Source: Bacillus sp. USDA818B3_A
GTDB taxonomy: Bacteria; Bacillota; Bacilli; Bacillales; Cytobacillaceae
DNA length: 64,000 nucleotides
Assembly: GCF_009928415.1 (NCBI RefSeq)
Contig: NZ_JAABNN010000003.1
Coordinates: forward strand, 154,145 to 218,144
Direction: 5' to 3'
The position numbers and the translations under genes were made by a program. The notes under the pieces were generated by a model, which made no database searches, had not been told where the DNA came from, and saw only the letters and a list, made by a program, of their open reading frames with translations. This document shows, one piece after another, positions 9,003 through 18,222 of the stretch. Within the stretch, counting starts at the first letter, position 1; the number at the start of each line of letters is the position of its first letter.

Positions 9003-9229
9003 CCAACTACCACAACCTTTTTCTTTACTAATTCGTACATAGTTTAGCAAAGTTATCTGCATGTTGAAAGTAAACAGCCTCTTTCATTAGATCCATTCTT
9101 CCTGTCCTAGGCGCATAAAAGAGGAAGGTAAAACAGGTACTAACTTCACCTTCCAATTAATTGAAAATTATGATATTATGAATGAACATTCAGTCAATAT
9201 CAGGCGATTATAAATGTGAGGTGATCCAA

Positions 9230-10129
9230 GTGAATCGTATAGGTCCAATCATTATCTTAGAAGGAGCTAATTTTAGTAAGGTTCCTTATTCGAGGAGTCT
9301 TTATTTAGACTGTCCTGAGAAGGTACTAATAGATACTGGTGCCGAAGATTGGCTTCTAAAGAATATTGATCAAGAGATGGGCGTCCAATTAATCATAAAT
9401 ACCCATTACCATCCGGATCATACTCTAAATAATCATTTATTTAAGGGGACACCCAAATGGATTAACCCAATTGAATATGAAACTTCACAAACCCTTGAAG
9501 GTGTGGCAAGTGTTAATGGAGTTTATCAGGAGTGGGGACAAGAGGGTGTTGAAAAGTGGAAAAACACTGTGCCTCAGGAATGGGTGGAAAACCTTGGGGA
9601 ATTCACCGGCACTTACGGTTATGAAGAAGAATATAAATTTGGCGATGTAAAGGTTCACTTTTTACACACACCAGGACATACTAGCGGGCTGTCATGTCCT
9701 TACTTTCCTGAATTAGGTGTAGTATTTACGGGCGATTATGACATGACCTCGTTTGGGCCATGGTATAACGGGACCGATGGAAGCATTGAGGATTTTATCT
9801 CCTCTGGTAAGCGGCTCTTAACTCTGGATGCTGATACCTACATAACGGGGCATCAGAAAGGAATTTTCACGAAAAAAGAATTTATAAAGGCCATGGATCG
9901 TTTTCTGGCTAAGATTGAACAGCGTGATGAATTAGTAGTGAAATCTGTGCAAAAAGGGATGAATTTTGAGGAACTCGCTAAAGTTGGCATCTTCTATCCT
10001 AAGAAGAGCTTGGAGAATCCTATTCTTAGAACATGGGAGCGGAGTGGGATTCGTAAGCATTTAAGCAGACTTGGGTTTCATGTCTTAAAAAAGGATAATG
10101 AAGTAGAAGTAGTAAGAATGCTGCACTAA
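9230..10129 (+). CDS. Metallo-beta-lactamase fold hydrolase
   Basis: MBL-fold enzyme with the HxHxDH zinc motif in NTHYHPDH (about residues 58-65), a distal HTPGHTSG and FTGDYDMTSFGPW, and ITGHQKG. A C-terminal helical extension (about 90 residues, EELAKVGIFY) resembles the DNA-binding-like tail of MBL hydrolases of the RNase Z/LACTB2 type. The GTG at 9230 follows AGGTGATCCAA and is preferred to an upstream ATG without a ribosome site, giving 299 residues. Substrate unknown. It stands alone, ending at a terminator shared with tatC. Confidence 0.82.
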   Translation: MNRIGPIIILEGANFSKVPYSRSLYLDCPEKVLIDTGAEDWLLKNIDQEMGVQLIINTHYHPDHTLNNHLFKGTPKWINPIEYETSQTLEGVASVNGVYQEWGQEGVEKWKNTVPQEWVENLGEFTGTYGYEEEYKFGDVKVHFLHTPGHTSGLSCPYFPELGVVFTGDYDMTSFGPWYNGTDGSIEDFISSGKRLLTLDADTYITGHQKGIFTKKEFIKAMDRFLAKIEQRDELVVKSVQKGMNFEELAKVGIFYPKKSLENPILRTWERSGIRKHLSRLGFHVLKKDNEVEVVRMLH

Positions 10130-10137
10130 ATTATAAG

Positions 10138-10174
10138 AAAAAAAGACCTTAACCAAAAAGCTTAAGGTCTTTTC
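10138..10174. terminator. Bidirectional terminator
   Basis: AAAAGACCTTA-loop-TAAGGTCTTTT, between the convergent MBL-fold and tatC genes. Confidence 0.8.
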
Positions 10175-10178
10175 TTAT

Positions 10179-10919
10179 CTATACTTCGAGGATTTCTTCC
10201 GTTTCCTCATCTTGCTGCTTTTTTAATTTTTTTCGGTAAACAAACTTGGATAAGTTAATACTCACCTCATAGAGCAGTAACAATGGTACTGTGACAACAA
10301 AATCAGACATGAAATCTGGCGGTGTAATTACGACAGCAATGATGATTAAAACAAAGTAAGCGTATTTTCGGATCTTTGCTAAAACAAATGGATTAATAAT
10401 TCCTAGGGAAGTTAAAAACATGACTACTACTGGCAATTCAAACAATATTCCAAATGGAAGAGTCATATTCAGAATAAAGCTAAAATACCGTTCAGCAGTA
10501 AAGTTAGTAACAAACATATCTTGACCAATGTTAACTAGGAAATTAAGCACCATCGGAAAAATAATAAAATAGCCAAATGCAAGACCCATAATGAATAAGA
10601 TGAATAATGCAGGTATATAGGTAACAGTTATTTTTCGTTCATGCGGTCTTAATGCAGGCCTGACAAACAACCAAATTTGCAAGGCTAAAACCGGTATCGT
10701 TCCAGCTGCCGCGACAACTCCCGCCAGCATGAAATAAATCCACATGATATCGCTAGGACCGAGAACCAGTAGCTTTGTACTCCCAACAAACCATTTGTAG
10801 ATCTCATCCACATAAATAAATCCAACAATAAAAAAAACGATAAAAGCTAAAGCTGTAATAATAATCCTTTTGCGTAATTCCTCTAAATGATCAACTAAGT
10901 TTAATTCTTTATCTTCCAT
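10179..10919 (-). CDS. tatC: Twin-arginine translocase subunit TatC
   Basis: Multi-spanning receptor of the Tat protein export system. It opens with ELNLVDHLEELRKRII, the conserved cytoplasmic N-terminal signature of TatC, and has six hydrophobic segments over 246 residues. The conserved Glu-containing loop (FVTNFTAERYFSFIL) and LPFGILFELPVVV are present. Downstream of tatA on the same strand, with a hairpin between them, as in the two Tat operons of B. subtilis. Confidence 0.95.
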   Translation of the reverse strand: MEDKELNLVDHLEELRKRIIITALAFIVFFIVGFIYVDEIYKWFVGSTKLLVLGPSDIMWIYFMLAGVVAAAGTIPVLALQIWLFVRPALRPHERKITVTYIPALFILFIMGLAFGYFIIFPMVLNFLVNIGQDMFVTNFTAERYFSFILNMTLPFGILFELPVVVMFLTSLGIINPFVLAKIRKYAYFVLIIIAVVITPPDFMSDFVVTVPLLLLYEVSINLSKFVYRKKLKKQQDEETEEILEV

Positions 10920-11054
10920 GTATTTCCCCTGCCATTTTCAAAGTTAAAAAGGGCACGTATGTTAACTCCTCCCTGATAAGCACTGTAAGGCTTGAACACT
11001 TGGGAAATTAACATGTCTTTACGCATCCATATAGGTGTAAACTTCGAGAAGAAA

Positions 11055-11080
11055 AGGTGCAAGATAAAATCTTACACCTT
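11055..11080 (-). terminator. Hairpin between tatA and tatC
   Basis: A near-perfect 12-bp stem (AAGGTGCAAGAT/ATCTTACACCTT, one mismatch) just after the tatA stop, followed on the minus strand by a short T-rich tract. It probably lets only part of transcription through to tatC, matching the higher need for TatA. Confidence 0.55.
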
Positions 11081-11273
11081 ATTTAGTCAAATTTTGCTTT
11101 TCATCTTTAATATCTTCCATCACATCATCCGTTAGCTCACGGGTTGATTTTTTAAATTCTTTTAAAGTTTGTCCAAAGGCTTTGCCGATTTCAGGGAGTT
11201 TCTTTGGTCCAAAAATAATCAGTGCAAGAGTCAAAATTAATATTAATCCGGGTACTCCGATATTAGAAAACAT
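11079..11273 (-). CDS. tatA: Sec-independent translocase TatA
   Basis: 64 residues: one N-terminal membrane helix ([12 protein letters not shown]), the conserved hinge [15 protein letters not shown], then an amphipathic and charged tail, all standard for TatA. It forms the oligomeric Tat pore with TatC as receptor. GAAGGGG precedes the ATG. A TATAAT hexamer lies about 45 bases upstream without a clear -35 box. The 280 bases between tatA and dfrA hold nothing else I can support. Confidence 0.93.
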   Translation of the reverse strand: MFSNIGVPGLILILTLALIIFGPKKLPEIGKAFGQTLKEFKKSTRELTDDVMEDIKDEKQNLTK

Positions 11274-11555
11274 GGATTTACATCCCCTTCAAATGATGGT
11301 GTTTGTTTCTACTATGATTATAGTATTGAAAAATACTTTTGAGGTAATTATCAATAATAATTCATAGTAATTTCACAAAATTTAACGAAATTCCGATGAA
11401 AGTGACATTAGACGTTTTCAACATATATTTACTGTCCTATAGACAATTTAACAATAACGTCCGCTCTAGTCAATGTCTTAGTCCTAATTGGATAATTGAA
11501 GTGATTTAATACCTTTTCCCTAAAAGTAAATATCCTGTTACGTTTTATACTTTAA

Positions 11556-12053
11556 TTAGTTTGACAAAGTCTTCCGGCCGTATATTCTAAACTCATAATC
11601 ATAAGGGTTCTTTTCATCCTTAAGTCCTTTTTCAACCGAAGTCAAAACCCAGTCCTCATGATTAAATGATGGAAAGAAAGTATCTCCAGCAAAGACCTCA
11701 TCAATATAAGTAATGTACAATCGGTCGGCAAATGGGAATGTCTCATGAAAAATTTCTGCCCCGCCAATGACAAAAATTTCTTCTTGCTTATTTTGATTAT
11801 CCCTCACAAACTCATCAATGGAGTAAAATACAGTACATCCCTCACTTTGATAGCCTTTCTGCCTAGTAATCACTATATTTTCTCGGCCAGGCAGTACACG
11901 GCCAATCGATTCATGAGTCTTTCTTCCCATAGCTATAGGATGTCCCATTGTTACTCTTTTAAAAAACTTTAAGTCTTCCGGTAAATGCCACGGCAGTTGA
12001 TTGTCTTTACCAATTACTCGGTTTTGATCCATTGCCACAATAAAGGAAATCAT
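11556..12053 (-). CDS. dfrA: Dihydrofolate reductase
   Basis: Regenerates tetrahydrofolate from the dihydrofolate produced by ThyA. The N-terminus [18 protein letters not shown] and the active-site [13 protein letters not shown] (Asp27 equivalent), plus GRKTHESIG and the NADPH-binding FVIGGAEIF, identify it. 165 residues. It overlaps thyA by 4 bp, forming the thyA-dfrA operon conserved in bacilli. Confidence 0.96.
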   Translation of the reverse strand: MISFIVAMDQNRVIGKDNQLPWHLPEDLKFFKRVTMGHPIAMGRKTHESIGRVLPGRENIVITRQKGYQSEGCTVFYSIDEFVRDNQNKQEEIFVIGGAEIFHETFPFADRLYITYIDEVFAGDTFFPSFNHEDWVLTSVEKGLKDEKNPYDYEFRIYGRKTLSN

Positions 12054-12844
12054 ACACTGACTGCTCCTTTAATATGTGGATGTGGATCGTATCCTTCTAA
12101 AGTAAAGTCTTCATATTTAAAAGAGAAGATATCCTTCACATTTGGATTGATACATAAGGTTGGCAGTGCCCTTGGCTCTCTCGCTAATTGTTGATTTACT
12201 TGCTCGAGATGGTTCTGGTAGATATGAACATCTCCAAACGTATGAACAAACTCTCCCGGTTTTAAGTCACACACTTGAGCAATCATTAATGTTAAAAGTG
12301 CATATGATGCGATGTTAAACGGGACACCAAGAAAGACATCTGCAGACCGTTGGTATAATTGGCATGATAACTTTCCGTCCGCTACATAAAATTGAAATAG
12401 GCAATGACATGGCGGAAGCGCCATATCGTCAATTTCAGCTACATTCCAGGCATTTACAAGCAATCTCCGGGAATTAGGATTTGTCTTAATCTGTTCAATC
12501 AATTCACTGATTTGATCGACGGTTTTCCCATTTGCCCCCGTCCAAGAACGCCATTGATGACCATAAACCGGTCCCAATTCTCCATTTTCATCCGCCCACT
12601 CATTCCAAATCCGTACACCATTTTCTTGCAGGTAACGGACATTTGTATCTCCATTTAAAAACCAGAGTAATTCATGAATAATTGATTTTAGATGTAATTT
12701 TTTTGTAGTTAAAAGCGGGAAACCCTCTTCTAAGTTAAATCTCATCTGATAGCCAAAGGTGCTTATCGTCCCTGTACCGGTTCGATCCCCTTTCACATTG
12801 CCATTTTTTAGGATATGTTCGCATAATTGTAGATATTGTTTCAA
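12050..12844 (-). CDS. thyA: Thymidylate synthase (ThyA/ThyB type)
   Basis: Converts dUMP to dTMP with methylene-THF. The catalytic Cys lies in [12 protein letters not shown], and the [35 protein letters not shown] and HIYQNHLEQ blocks are intact. The best start is a TTG ([12 protein letters not shown]), giving 264 residues like B. subtilis ThyB; AAGGAG is present though rather far upstream (13 bases). An ATG 51 bases earlier has no ribosome site. Confidence 0.95.
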   Translation of the reverse strand: MKQYLQLCEHILKNGNVKGDRTGTGTISTFGYQMRFNLEEGFPLLTTKKLHLKSIIHELLWFLNGDTNVRYLQENGVRIWNEWADENGELGPVYGHQWRSWTGANGKTVDQISELIEQIKTNPNSRRLLVNAWNVAEIDDMALPPCHCLFQFYVADGKLSCQLYQRSADVFLGVPFNIASYALLTLMIAQVCDLKPGEFVHTFGDVHIYQNHLEQVNQQLAREPRALPTLCINPNVKDIFSFKYEDFTLEGYDPHPHIKGAVSV

Positions 12845-12912
12845 CTTGAAATGACAACTCCTTGTATTAACTCTTCTAAAAATCCATTCTACCATAAAAA
12901 AAGAAATACGTT

Positions 12913-12945
12913 AAAAAAGCTGTCCATTTTTCATGACAGCTTTTA
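12913..12945. terminator. Terminator ending the distal ter operon
   Basis: AAAAGCTGTC-loop-GACAGCTTTT inverted repeat with flanking A/T runs, directly after the last TerD gene and upstream of thyA. Confidence 0.8.
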
Positions 12946-12957
12946 AAAATAAATGAA

Positions 12958-13536
12958 CTAAACCTCTAAACCAAAGTTTCGACAAAGAGCTGCCAAGCCT
13001 CCAGCAAAGCCGCTTCCGACTGCGTTAAACTTCCAATCTCCATTATGTCGATACAGCTCACAAAAAACAACAGCGGTTTCAACTGAAAAGTCTTCACCCA
13101 AGTCAAACCTCAATACTTCACGACCTGTTTCCTCATCCACAAGGCGGACAAACGCATTAGAAACCTGACCAAAATTTTGGTTTCTAGCTTCTGCTTCATG
13201 GATGGTGACAGTAATCGCAATACGATGGATATGGGAAGGGACCTTACTAAAATCAATTTTGATTTGCTCATCATCACCTTCCCCTTCTCCAGTCCGATTA
13301 TCGCCTGTATGTTCAACCGAACCTGAAGGGTGTGTCAATTGATTGTAGAAAATAAAATCACTATCCTGATTTACTCTTGAATTGGCATCGGTTAAAAAAG
13401 CGGAGGCATCCAGATCAAAATCATTACCGCCATGATAATGGTTCGTATCCCAGCCAAGCCCAACAATCACCTTTGTGAGACCTGGATTGGTCTTCGTCAG
13501 GTCTATTCTTTGCCCTTTTGATAAATTAATTCCCAT
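12958..13536 (-). CDS. TerD family calcium-binding stress protein
   Basis: 192 residues, canonical TerD: N-terminal [15 protein letters not shown], the first acidic calcium loop [12 protein letters not shown] (about residues 36-47) and the second loop [15 protein letters not shown] (about 77-91), then [20 protein letters not shown] and [16 protein letters not shown]. TerD proteins bind Ca2+ and belong to tellurite/phage/envelope-stress loci, where they are thought to work with TerC and TelA. Last gene of the yceG-telA-terD-terD operon, 29 bp after its neighbour. B. subtilis yceC/D/E are the matching genes; I cannot assign one-to-one. Confidence 0.92.
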   Translation of the reverse strand: MGINLSKGQRIDLTKTNPGLTKVIVGLGWDTNHYHGGNDFDLDASAFLTDANSRVNQDSDFIFYNQLTHPSGSVEHTGDNRTGEGEGDDEQIKIDFSKVPSHIHRIAITVTIHEAEARNQNFGQVSNAFVRLVDEETGREVLRFDLGEDFSVETAVVFCELYRHNGDWKFNAVGSGFAGGLAALCRNFGLEV

Positions 13537-13565
13537 GTGATCACCTCGTTAGCCAAGCCTTTTTA

Positions 13566-14180
13566 TTAACTGTACGAACGAACTACTTCACTTAAAGATG
13601 CAGCATTGGTTCCACTGCCGATTGCAGCAAACTTCCACTCATTGCCGTGACGGTAAATTTCGCCAGTTACAAGACATGTTAGTCCGCTATAGTTATCCGT
13701 TAGATTATAGTGGAGCAATTCTTGATTTGAATTAGGATTAACCACCCTGATAAAGGCATTTTTAATCATCCCAAAATGCTGCTTTCTCTTCACACAATCA
13801 TAAATATTAACAACGAATACCAATTTTTGAATGTTTGCTGGAACTCGGCTAAGATCAATCATGATTTGTTCGTCATCACCGTCTCCGTCTCCTGTTAGGT
13901 TATCCCCAGAGTGCTGGACGCTGCCATCATTACTTCTTAAATTCCCAAAATAGATTACATCTTTATTGTTCTGTAATTTATCGTTGGCCCCAAGCATAAT
14001 AACAGAAGCATCACAGTCTACATTGGCACTATTCCCTCCGCCGCCAAATAAACCGCCAAGAAATCCACCTCCGCCGCTGCTCTGAACTGGGTCCCAGCCT
14101 AATCCTACCATAATTTTTGTTAGTCCCGGATTTCCTTTAGTTAAATCAACTCTTTGGCCTTTTTGCAAATTAATTGCCAT
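13566..14180 (-). CDS. Divergent TerD paralogue with Gly-rich insert
   Basis: 204 residues from the ATG behind AGGTGAaagtt; an upstream GTG is not needed. It keeps the TerD frame (QKGQRVDLTKGNPGL, GDNLTGDGDGDDEQI, IYRHGNEWKFAAIGSG). The first calcium loop is changed: the usual [16 protein letters not shown] is replaced by a glycine-rich insert (GGGGFLGGLFGGGGN at about residues 35-49) leading into VDCDASVIML. That should alter Ca2+ binding at one site. It lies directly between telA and the canonical TerD and is probably co-transcribed. Confidence 0.9.
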   Translation of the reverse strand: MAINLQKGQRVDLTKGNPGLTKIMVGLGWDPVQSSGGGGFLGGLFGGGGNSANVDCDASVIMLGANDKLQNNKDVIYFGNLRSNDGSVQHSGDNLTGDGDGDDEQIMIDLSRVPANIQKLVFVVNIYDCVKRKQHFGMIKNAFIRVVNPNSNQELLHYNLTDNYSGLTCLVTGEIYRHGNEWKFAAIGSGTNAASLSEVVRSYS

Positions 14181-14211
14181 AACTTTCACCTCATTAAATA
14201 GTTTGAATGAA

Positions 14212-15315
14212 TTAAGATTGTTTCAACTTTTTAAAGTTCTCTTGCAGCTGTTCCAAACGTTTTGTACCTTCTACACGTATGCGCTTATTTTCTTCTTCGA
14301 TTGCACGTGTTTCTTGCATCCCTTTGATGATGATATTCCAGGATTCCTCAATCGTCTCGATTTTAATGCTTGGCCCCCCAGCAAGTCTTGCGATATCAGT
14401 GCTTTGCTGCGAGATGTTCTGAGCATTTCTTAACAGCATTTCATTTGTCCTGCGATCAAGCTCACTCATCGAATCAGCAACCAGCTTTTGTCTTTTCGCT
14501 GCAACGGCTTGTATCAGTCCATTTTTAAAAATAGGAATGGTTGTCACAAAGGCGGAGTTAATTTTTCCAATGAGTTTTGTATTCCCTCTTTGTAACAAGC
14601 GAATTTGCGGTGCGGTTTGAAGAGATACCATCTTGGCCATTTCCAGGTCATAAATCCGCTGTTCCAAGACCTCAATCGCATTTTTCAGCGTATCTAACTG
14701 CATTGATGCCAGTTGGTCCCCTTGGGCGACACGGGCCTCAAGCTGCGGGAGCTTACTGTTCTTCAATTCTTCTGCCTTTAATTCACCAGCAACAATATAT
14801 TTTTCAAGTGATAAATAATATTGGTAGTTTTGTTCGTACATTTGTTCAAGCATATTAGTGGCATCGACCATTTCATGCTGGTATTTGGAAATTTCCACAT
14901 ATACATTGTCGATTTCTGATCCCATCGTTTGATACTTCCCGAACAGCTTTTCGACCATTTTTCCACCTTTTTTAAAAAGCTTGCTAAATAGTCCCCCCGA
15001 AGTCTTTTGAAAATCCTTGGCATCAAATTTATCCATAATCCGGCCTAAATGTTTCAGTAATTCACCAGAGTCTTCTACTTTTGTTGTACGCATATTACTT
15101 AATATTTGATCGGAGAAACGCGATATTTGTACAGCAGGCTCTTTTCCAAACTCCAGTATTTGAATTTGGTCCCGTTCATCGATTGAACGGGCTAAATTCT
15201 GAATTTCTGGTTCTTTGCGTAAAGCTAATTTTATATCGGTTACTTTACTTTCGGATAAAACATCATCAGTAGTTGCAGGAGTAATACCATTTGATGGATT
15301 AGGTGATAAATTCAC
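14212..15315 (-). CDS. telA: TelA-family toxic anion resistance protein (YceH type)
   Basis: 367 residues, almost entirely helical and probably coiled coil: LEQMYEQNYQYYLSLEKYIVAGE in the middle, QTAPQIRLLQRGNTKLIGKINSAF and ETRAIEEENKRIRVEGTKRLE near the C-terminus. These are hallmarks of the TelA/KlaA family first linked to tellurite resistance. A GTG start follows a GGGGGG ribosome site at 8 bases, 3 bp after yceG. TelA co-occurs with TerC/TerD and is thought to act at the membrane; its biochemical role is not known. Confidence 0.9.
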   Translation of the reverse strand: MNLSPNPSNGITPATTDDVLSESKVTDIKLALRKEPEIQNLARSIDERDQIQILEFGKEPAVQISRFSDQILSNMRTTKVEDSGELLKHLGRIMDKFDAKDFQKTSGGLFSKLFKKGGKMVEKLFGKYQTMGSEIDNVYVEISKYQHEMVDATNMLEQMYEQNYQYYLSLEKYIVAGELKAEELKNSKLPQLEARVAQGDQLASMQLDTLKNAIEVLEQRIYDLEMAKMVSLQTAPQIRLLQRGNTKLIGKINSAFVTTIPIFKNGLIQAVAAKRQKLVADSMSELDRRTNEMLLRNAQNISQQSTDIARLAGGPSIKIETIEESWNIIIKGMQETRAIEEENKRIRVEGTKRLEQLQENFKKLKQS

Positions 15316-15318
15316 TAT

Positions 15319-16956
15319 TTAATCCCCCCTTAAATTTTTTAAGATCCCTTGAAAAAGCCCCTTTTTAAAAAGCGATGGTTCCTTAAACTCCAAGTCAAAC
15401 ACCACTTCATCAAGCCAGTGCTTATCAAATAATCGTTCATCGACATAGTTTTCGATATCATTATGGCCAGGAGGATTGTACAAAATGAGATCAATCCCAA
15501 ATTGATTTAAGAGCAGAAGGAGCGCTGCATCCGACCTTGATAGCATTCCTGTCGTTTCATTATTATAAATAATTAATTTAGGGACTGCTTGCGAATAATC
15601 AAATCTCTCCATTAACTGAATGATATTTTTCGGCATGAACATTGCCTGGGTAAACAGATATATTTTCACGTCTTCGCTTGATTCTGTCACTAGCGGTTTT
15701 AATCCTGGTGTTTCACAAATTTTCCTAATAGCGTGGGCAATCCCTTTCTGCAATCCTGTTGCTAAAAAGGAATAGGGCCAATAATGGGATTGGATTACTT
15801 TTTCGAGACTCACTAATCCCTCTCTATCCAGGGCATTTCGATAATGATAGCGGAAATCACTATTGCTTGAATTTGTGATTGGCAGACTTCTGATCAGCAA
15901 GCTATTGCTTAATTGACTGATGGATTGCAGCCGATCCCAATATTCTTTTCGATTCTTGCTTACCCCTTGGATTTTAGCAAAAATTGCCGGGATTCTTACT
16001 TCTCCATCCCTCACTAAAAAATCGGGACGAATCATCGCTGTTTCTTTTGCAAGTATGAACAACTCATCATAAGTTGTTTTTAAAGTAATAGAAGAAGGAG
16101 TATAATCCCGTAACTGCCAAGGTTTATAAAGACCTGACCCCTCATTATTCAGGATTGACTCAATCTCCTTTGATGCCCGGTACGCAACGGTAGATTTCCT
16201 GCTCCGCTTTTCCTTTGGAAATGGCTCAGCCGGCTGCTGATTTGGATAATGGAAGGTGAAGACGGTTTCCTGATTAAGCCTTGCTAAAATATCGCTTCCT
16301 TCCGGATGAAAGATCACGAGATCACAGCCTAGCTTAATTAGATAATATAAAAAGTATTGATGACTTTTTTTAAAGTCTCCATACCATAAGAATTTGGGCA
16401 TTGCCACTTGCGGGTCAGCCTGATCTAATAGTGGTTGTAAATGGTTTATAGACCATTTAACAAGATCAACTAGAACCCTGCGCAGTTCAGGACTCTTCAG
16501 GCCATTTGTTTCCTGTTCTTCAAATAATTCTAAAGTAGAAATCATTGCCTCTCTTAATTTCCGGTGAATGACCGGTACTTTTGATTTTAGCAAAAGCTGT
16601 TCGCCATCAAGAAAGGCCGCAAAACGTTTGGTGGAAAGTTTTTGTTCATTATGAATATTTATGACCTTTTGAATGGCTTGAAAATGAGTATTATCTATGG
16701 TTTTATCCAGCGAGTCCTCACTTAATAGTTCCAGCTTCCATTCCGGACTATTGACAAAATCAAACAGCTGGTTATAATACTCATCTACGTCAATAGGTGC
16801 ACCCAAAAACTTACCAATTACTTGTCCAATCTGAATCGTTCCATTTTCCACTGAATAATTAGGTCTTTCCGACAGCCTTTTTTTCAGCATGTCCTGCCAA
16901 TTTTCAAATGAAAGGGATACAGGATGGACGTTTAACTGATTTAATGGTGGATACAT
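15319..16956 (-). CDS. yceG: YceG family protein of Ter stress loci
   Basis: 545 residues, no signal peptide or membrane helix. I see an internal duplication: KFLWYGDFKKSHQYFLYYLI then KLGCDLVIFHPEGSD (about residues 190-226), and KLIIYNNETTGMLSRSDAALL then QFGIDLILYNPPGHND (about 461-500). Both halves read like Rossmann-type strands followed by an acidic loop. YceG accompanies TelA and TerD in B. subtilis yceCDEFGH and in other firmicute Ter loci; its function is unproven. First gene downstream of its own TGAAAC-N16-CGTA promoter. Confidence 0.85.
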   Translation of the reverse strand: MYPPLNQLNVHPVSLSFENWQDMLKKRLSERPNYSVENGTIQIGQVIGKFLGAPIDVDEYYNQLFDFVNSPEWKLELLSEDSLDKTIDNTHFQAIQKVINIHNEQKLSTKRFAAFLDGEQLLLKSKVPVIHRKLREAMISTLELFEEQETNGLKSPELRRVLVDLVKWSINHLQPLLDQADPQVAMPKFLWYGDFKKSHQYFLYYLIKLGCDLVIFHPEGSDILARLNQETVFTFHYPNQQPAEPFPKEKRSRKSTVAYRASKEIESILNNEGSGLYKPWQLRDYTPSSITLKTTYDELFILAKETAMIRPDFLVRDGEVRIPAIFAKIQGVSKNRKEYWDRLQSISQLSNSLLIRSLPITNSSNSDFRYHYRNALDREGLVSLEKVIQSHYWPYSFLATGLQKGIAHAIRKICETPGLKPLVTESSEDVKIYLFTQAMFMPKNIIQLMERFDYSQAVPKLIIYNNETTGMLSRSDAALLLLLNQFGIDLILYNPPGHNDIENYVDERLFDKHWLDEVVFDLEFKEPSLFKKGLFQGILKNLRGD

Positions 16957-17062
16957 TCATAATCCCTTCCCTCTAAAAAACGAAGCTTGTGTAGTCGTTT
17001 AGAAAATTATGTAAGGTTTCCATTCCATCATATCACAGTTATTTCATTGGTTCATTTGTTTA

Positions 17063-17088
17063 TACGAAAGAGAACTAAATTTGTTTCA
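17063..17088 (-). promoter_or_regulatory. ECF-sigma-type promoter of yceG-telA-terD-terD
   Basis: On the minus strand TGAAAC, 16 bases, CGTA. This is an exact match to the SigW/SigM/SigX-type consensus, about 107 bases before the yceG start. In B. subtilis the yce operon is reported to respond to SigB, SigM, SigW and SigX. Confidence 0.72.
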
Positions 17089-17167
17089 ATTTAGGTCCTA
17101 TCCCCTTTTTCACGTTTTCCGATGTCCTTACATATTAATGGAGTACTATACTAAGTAGGTGACCCCA

Positions 17168-17413
17168 ATGAGATTTTTATATAAACGACCTAGACTTGAC
17201 CAGGTTTCCGAAGAATTAGAAATTTTAATGGAAGTAATGGTTTCTGACGTGTTTATCTATTTAGACTTATTTTTGTTCAGCGTTATTTTTACTCTGTTAC
17301 TTTCTCCAGTAATCCCGTCATTAACCTTTGCCATTCTGTTTTTCCTAGCGTGCTATAGCCTGTTTTGCAGTGTTTATTATTTTATTATTAGTAAGATTAT
17401 GATCAAAAAATAG
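17168..17413 (+). CDS. Small two-helix membrane protein, unknown
   Basis: 81 residues behind AGGTGAcccca: a charged, basic N-terminus (RFLYKRPRLDQVSEELE) and two hydrophobic helices (about residues 31-50 and 53-75), ending in a short basic tail. Not recognised. It is the only plus-strand gene inside the Ter locus. It diverges from yceG (210 bp apart) and converges with the HAD gene, leaving only 2 bp and no terminator between them. TACTAT lies just upstream as a weak -10. It could be an accessory membrane subunit or an unrelated insertion. Confidence 0.7.
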   Translation: MRFLYKRPRLDQVSEELEILMEVMVSDVFIYLDLFLFSVIFTLLLSPVIPSLTFAILFFLACYSLFCSVYYFIISKIMIKK

Positions 17414-17415
17414 AA

Positions 17416-18222
17416 TTACATTGATAATAGTTTTAGGGCTTGCTGGATAATTTCTTCTCCAGCCCTGACGCCGCTGCTTTTTGTAAGAATAGGAGTTCCG
17501 TTACCAGAAGTAATCTCCATATGTCTAGCCAGCTCCCCATGGTTCGGAACAAATCTAGCCTGACAGTTCTTTAAAAAGTCCCAATCAAGCAAAGAATCAC
17601 CCGCTCCCGCAACCGCTTCCACCCCCTCAAGGTGACATATAAAATCCAGCGCATTTCCTTTGCTAATTGCCTTTGGAACGAAATATAGTTTTCTCCCTTG
17701 CAGCGAAATCCTCCAGCCATATTCAGAAGATAGTTGATTAATCGATTTTCTCTCAGATTCAGATGGGAGGTAATTTAATAGATAGTAAAAAAACCACCCC
17801 TCTGCCTGTTTCATTTCCCCATCTAAGCGGGTACCTTCCCTATTCAAAATAGCTAGTAATTCTGCCTGTGTAACAGACTCCGTTTCCAGACGTCTCTGAA
17901 TATGATCTGACCACTCAATCATTGGGTGCCCATGCAATAAAATATTGGCACCATTTGAGGTGATTGCATATTTAATGGGGATATCTTCTGAAAAGATAAC
18001 AAACCTATTAAACTGGGCGGTTGTCCGTGTTGTTACAGGCACAAACAGACTTTTTCCCGCTAGCTCCTTTAATTGGTAATAGGATTTCTCTGTCATATAG
18101 GCCACCCAGTTGTTTCCCTTTGTTTCAACCGGCCTTAAAGTAATTCCTTCCGGCTTCCCAAATTCTTTAATTGCCCTTTCGGAGTAGATTAGGGTTCTGT
18201 CAAGGTCTGAAGCAAAAATCAT
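17416..18222 (-). CDS. HAD-superfamily hydrolase of Ter module
   Basis: 268 residues from the ATG behind AAGGAGAGG; it overlaps the StiP-like gene in ATGA. HAD motif I is at the very N-terminus (ASDLDRTLI, Asp6 and Asp8), motif II in PVTTRT, the conserved Lys in KAISKG and motif IV in GAGDSLLDWDF. A C2-type cap lies between, as in Cof/sucrose-phosphatase-like enzymes. It probably dephosphorylates the product of the upstream phosphoribosyltransferase-like enzymes. The exact substrate is unknown. Confidence 0.88.
   Translation of the reverse strand: MIFASDLDRTLIYSERAIKEFGKPEGITLRPVETKGNNWVAYMTEKSYYQLKELAGKSLFVPVTTRTTAQFNRFVIFSEDIPIKYAITSNGANILLHGHPMIEWSDHIQRRLETESVTQAELLAILNREGTRLDGEMKQAEGWFFYYLLNYLPSESERKSINQLSSEYGWRISLQGRKLYFVPKAISKGNALDFICHLEGVEAVAGAGDSLLDWDFLKNCQARFVPNHGELARHMEITSGNGTPILTKSSGVRAGEEIIQQALKLLSM

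Noticed and set aside
11336..11370. Half Fur-box-like sequence (ATTATCA) upstream of tatA
   Set aside because: Only one half-site matches; the other arm is absent, in contrast to the clear boxes at 47106-47160.
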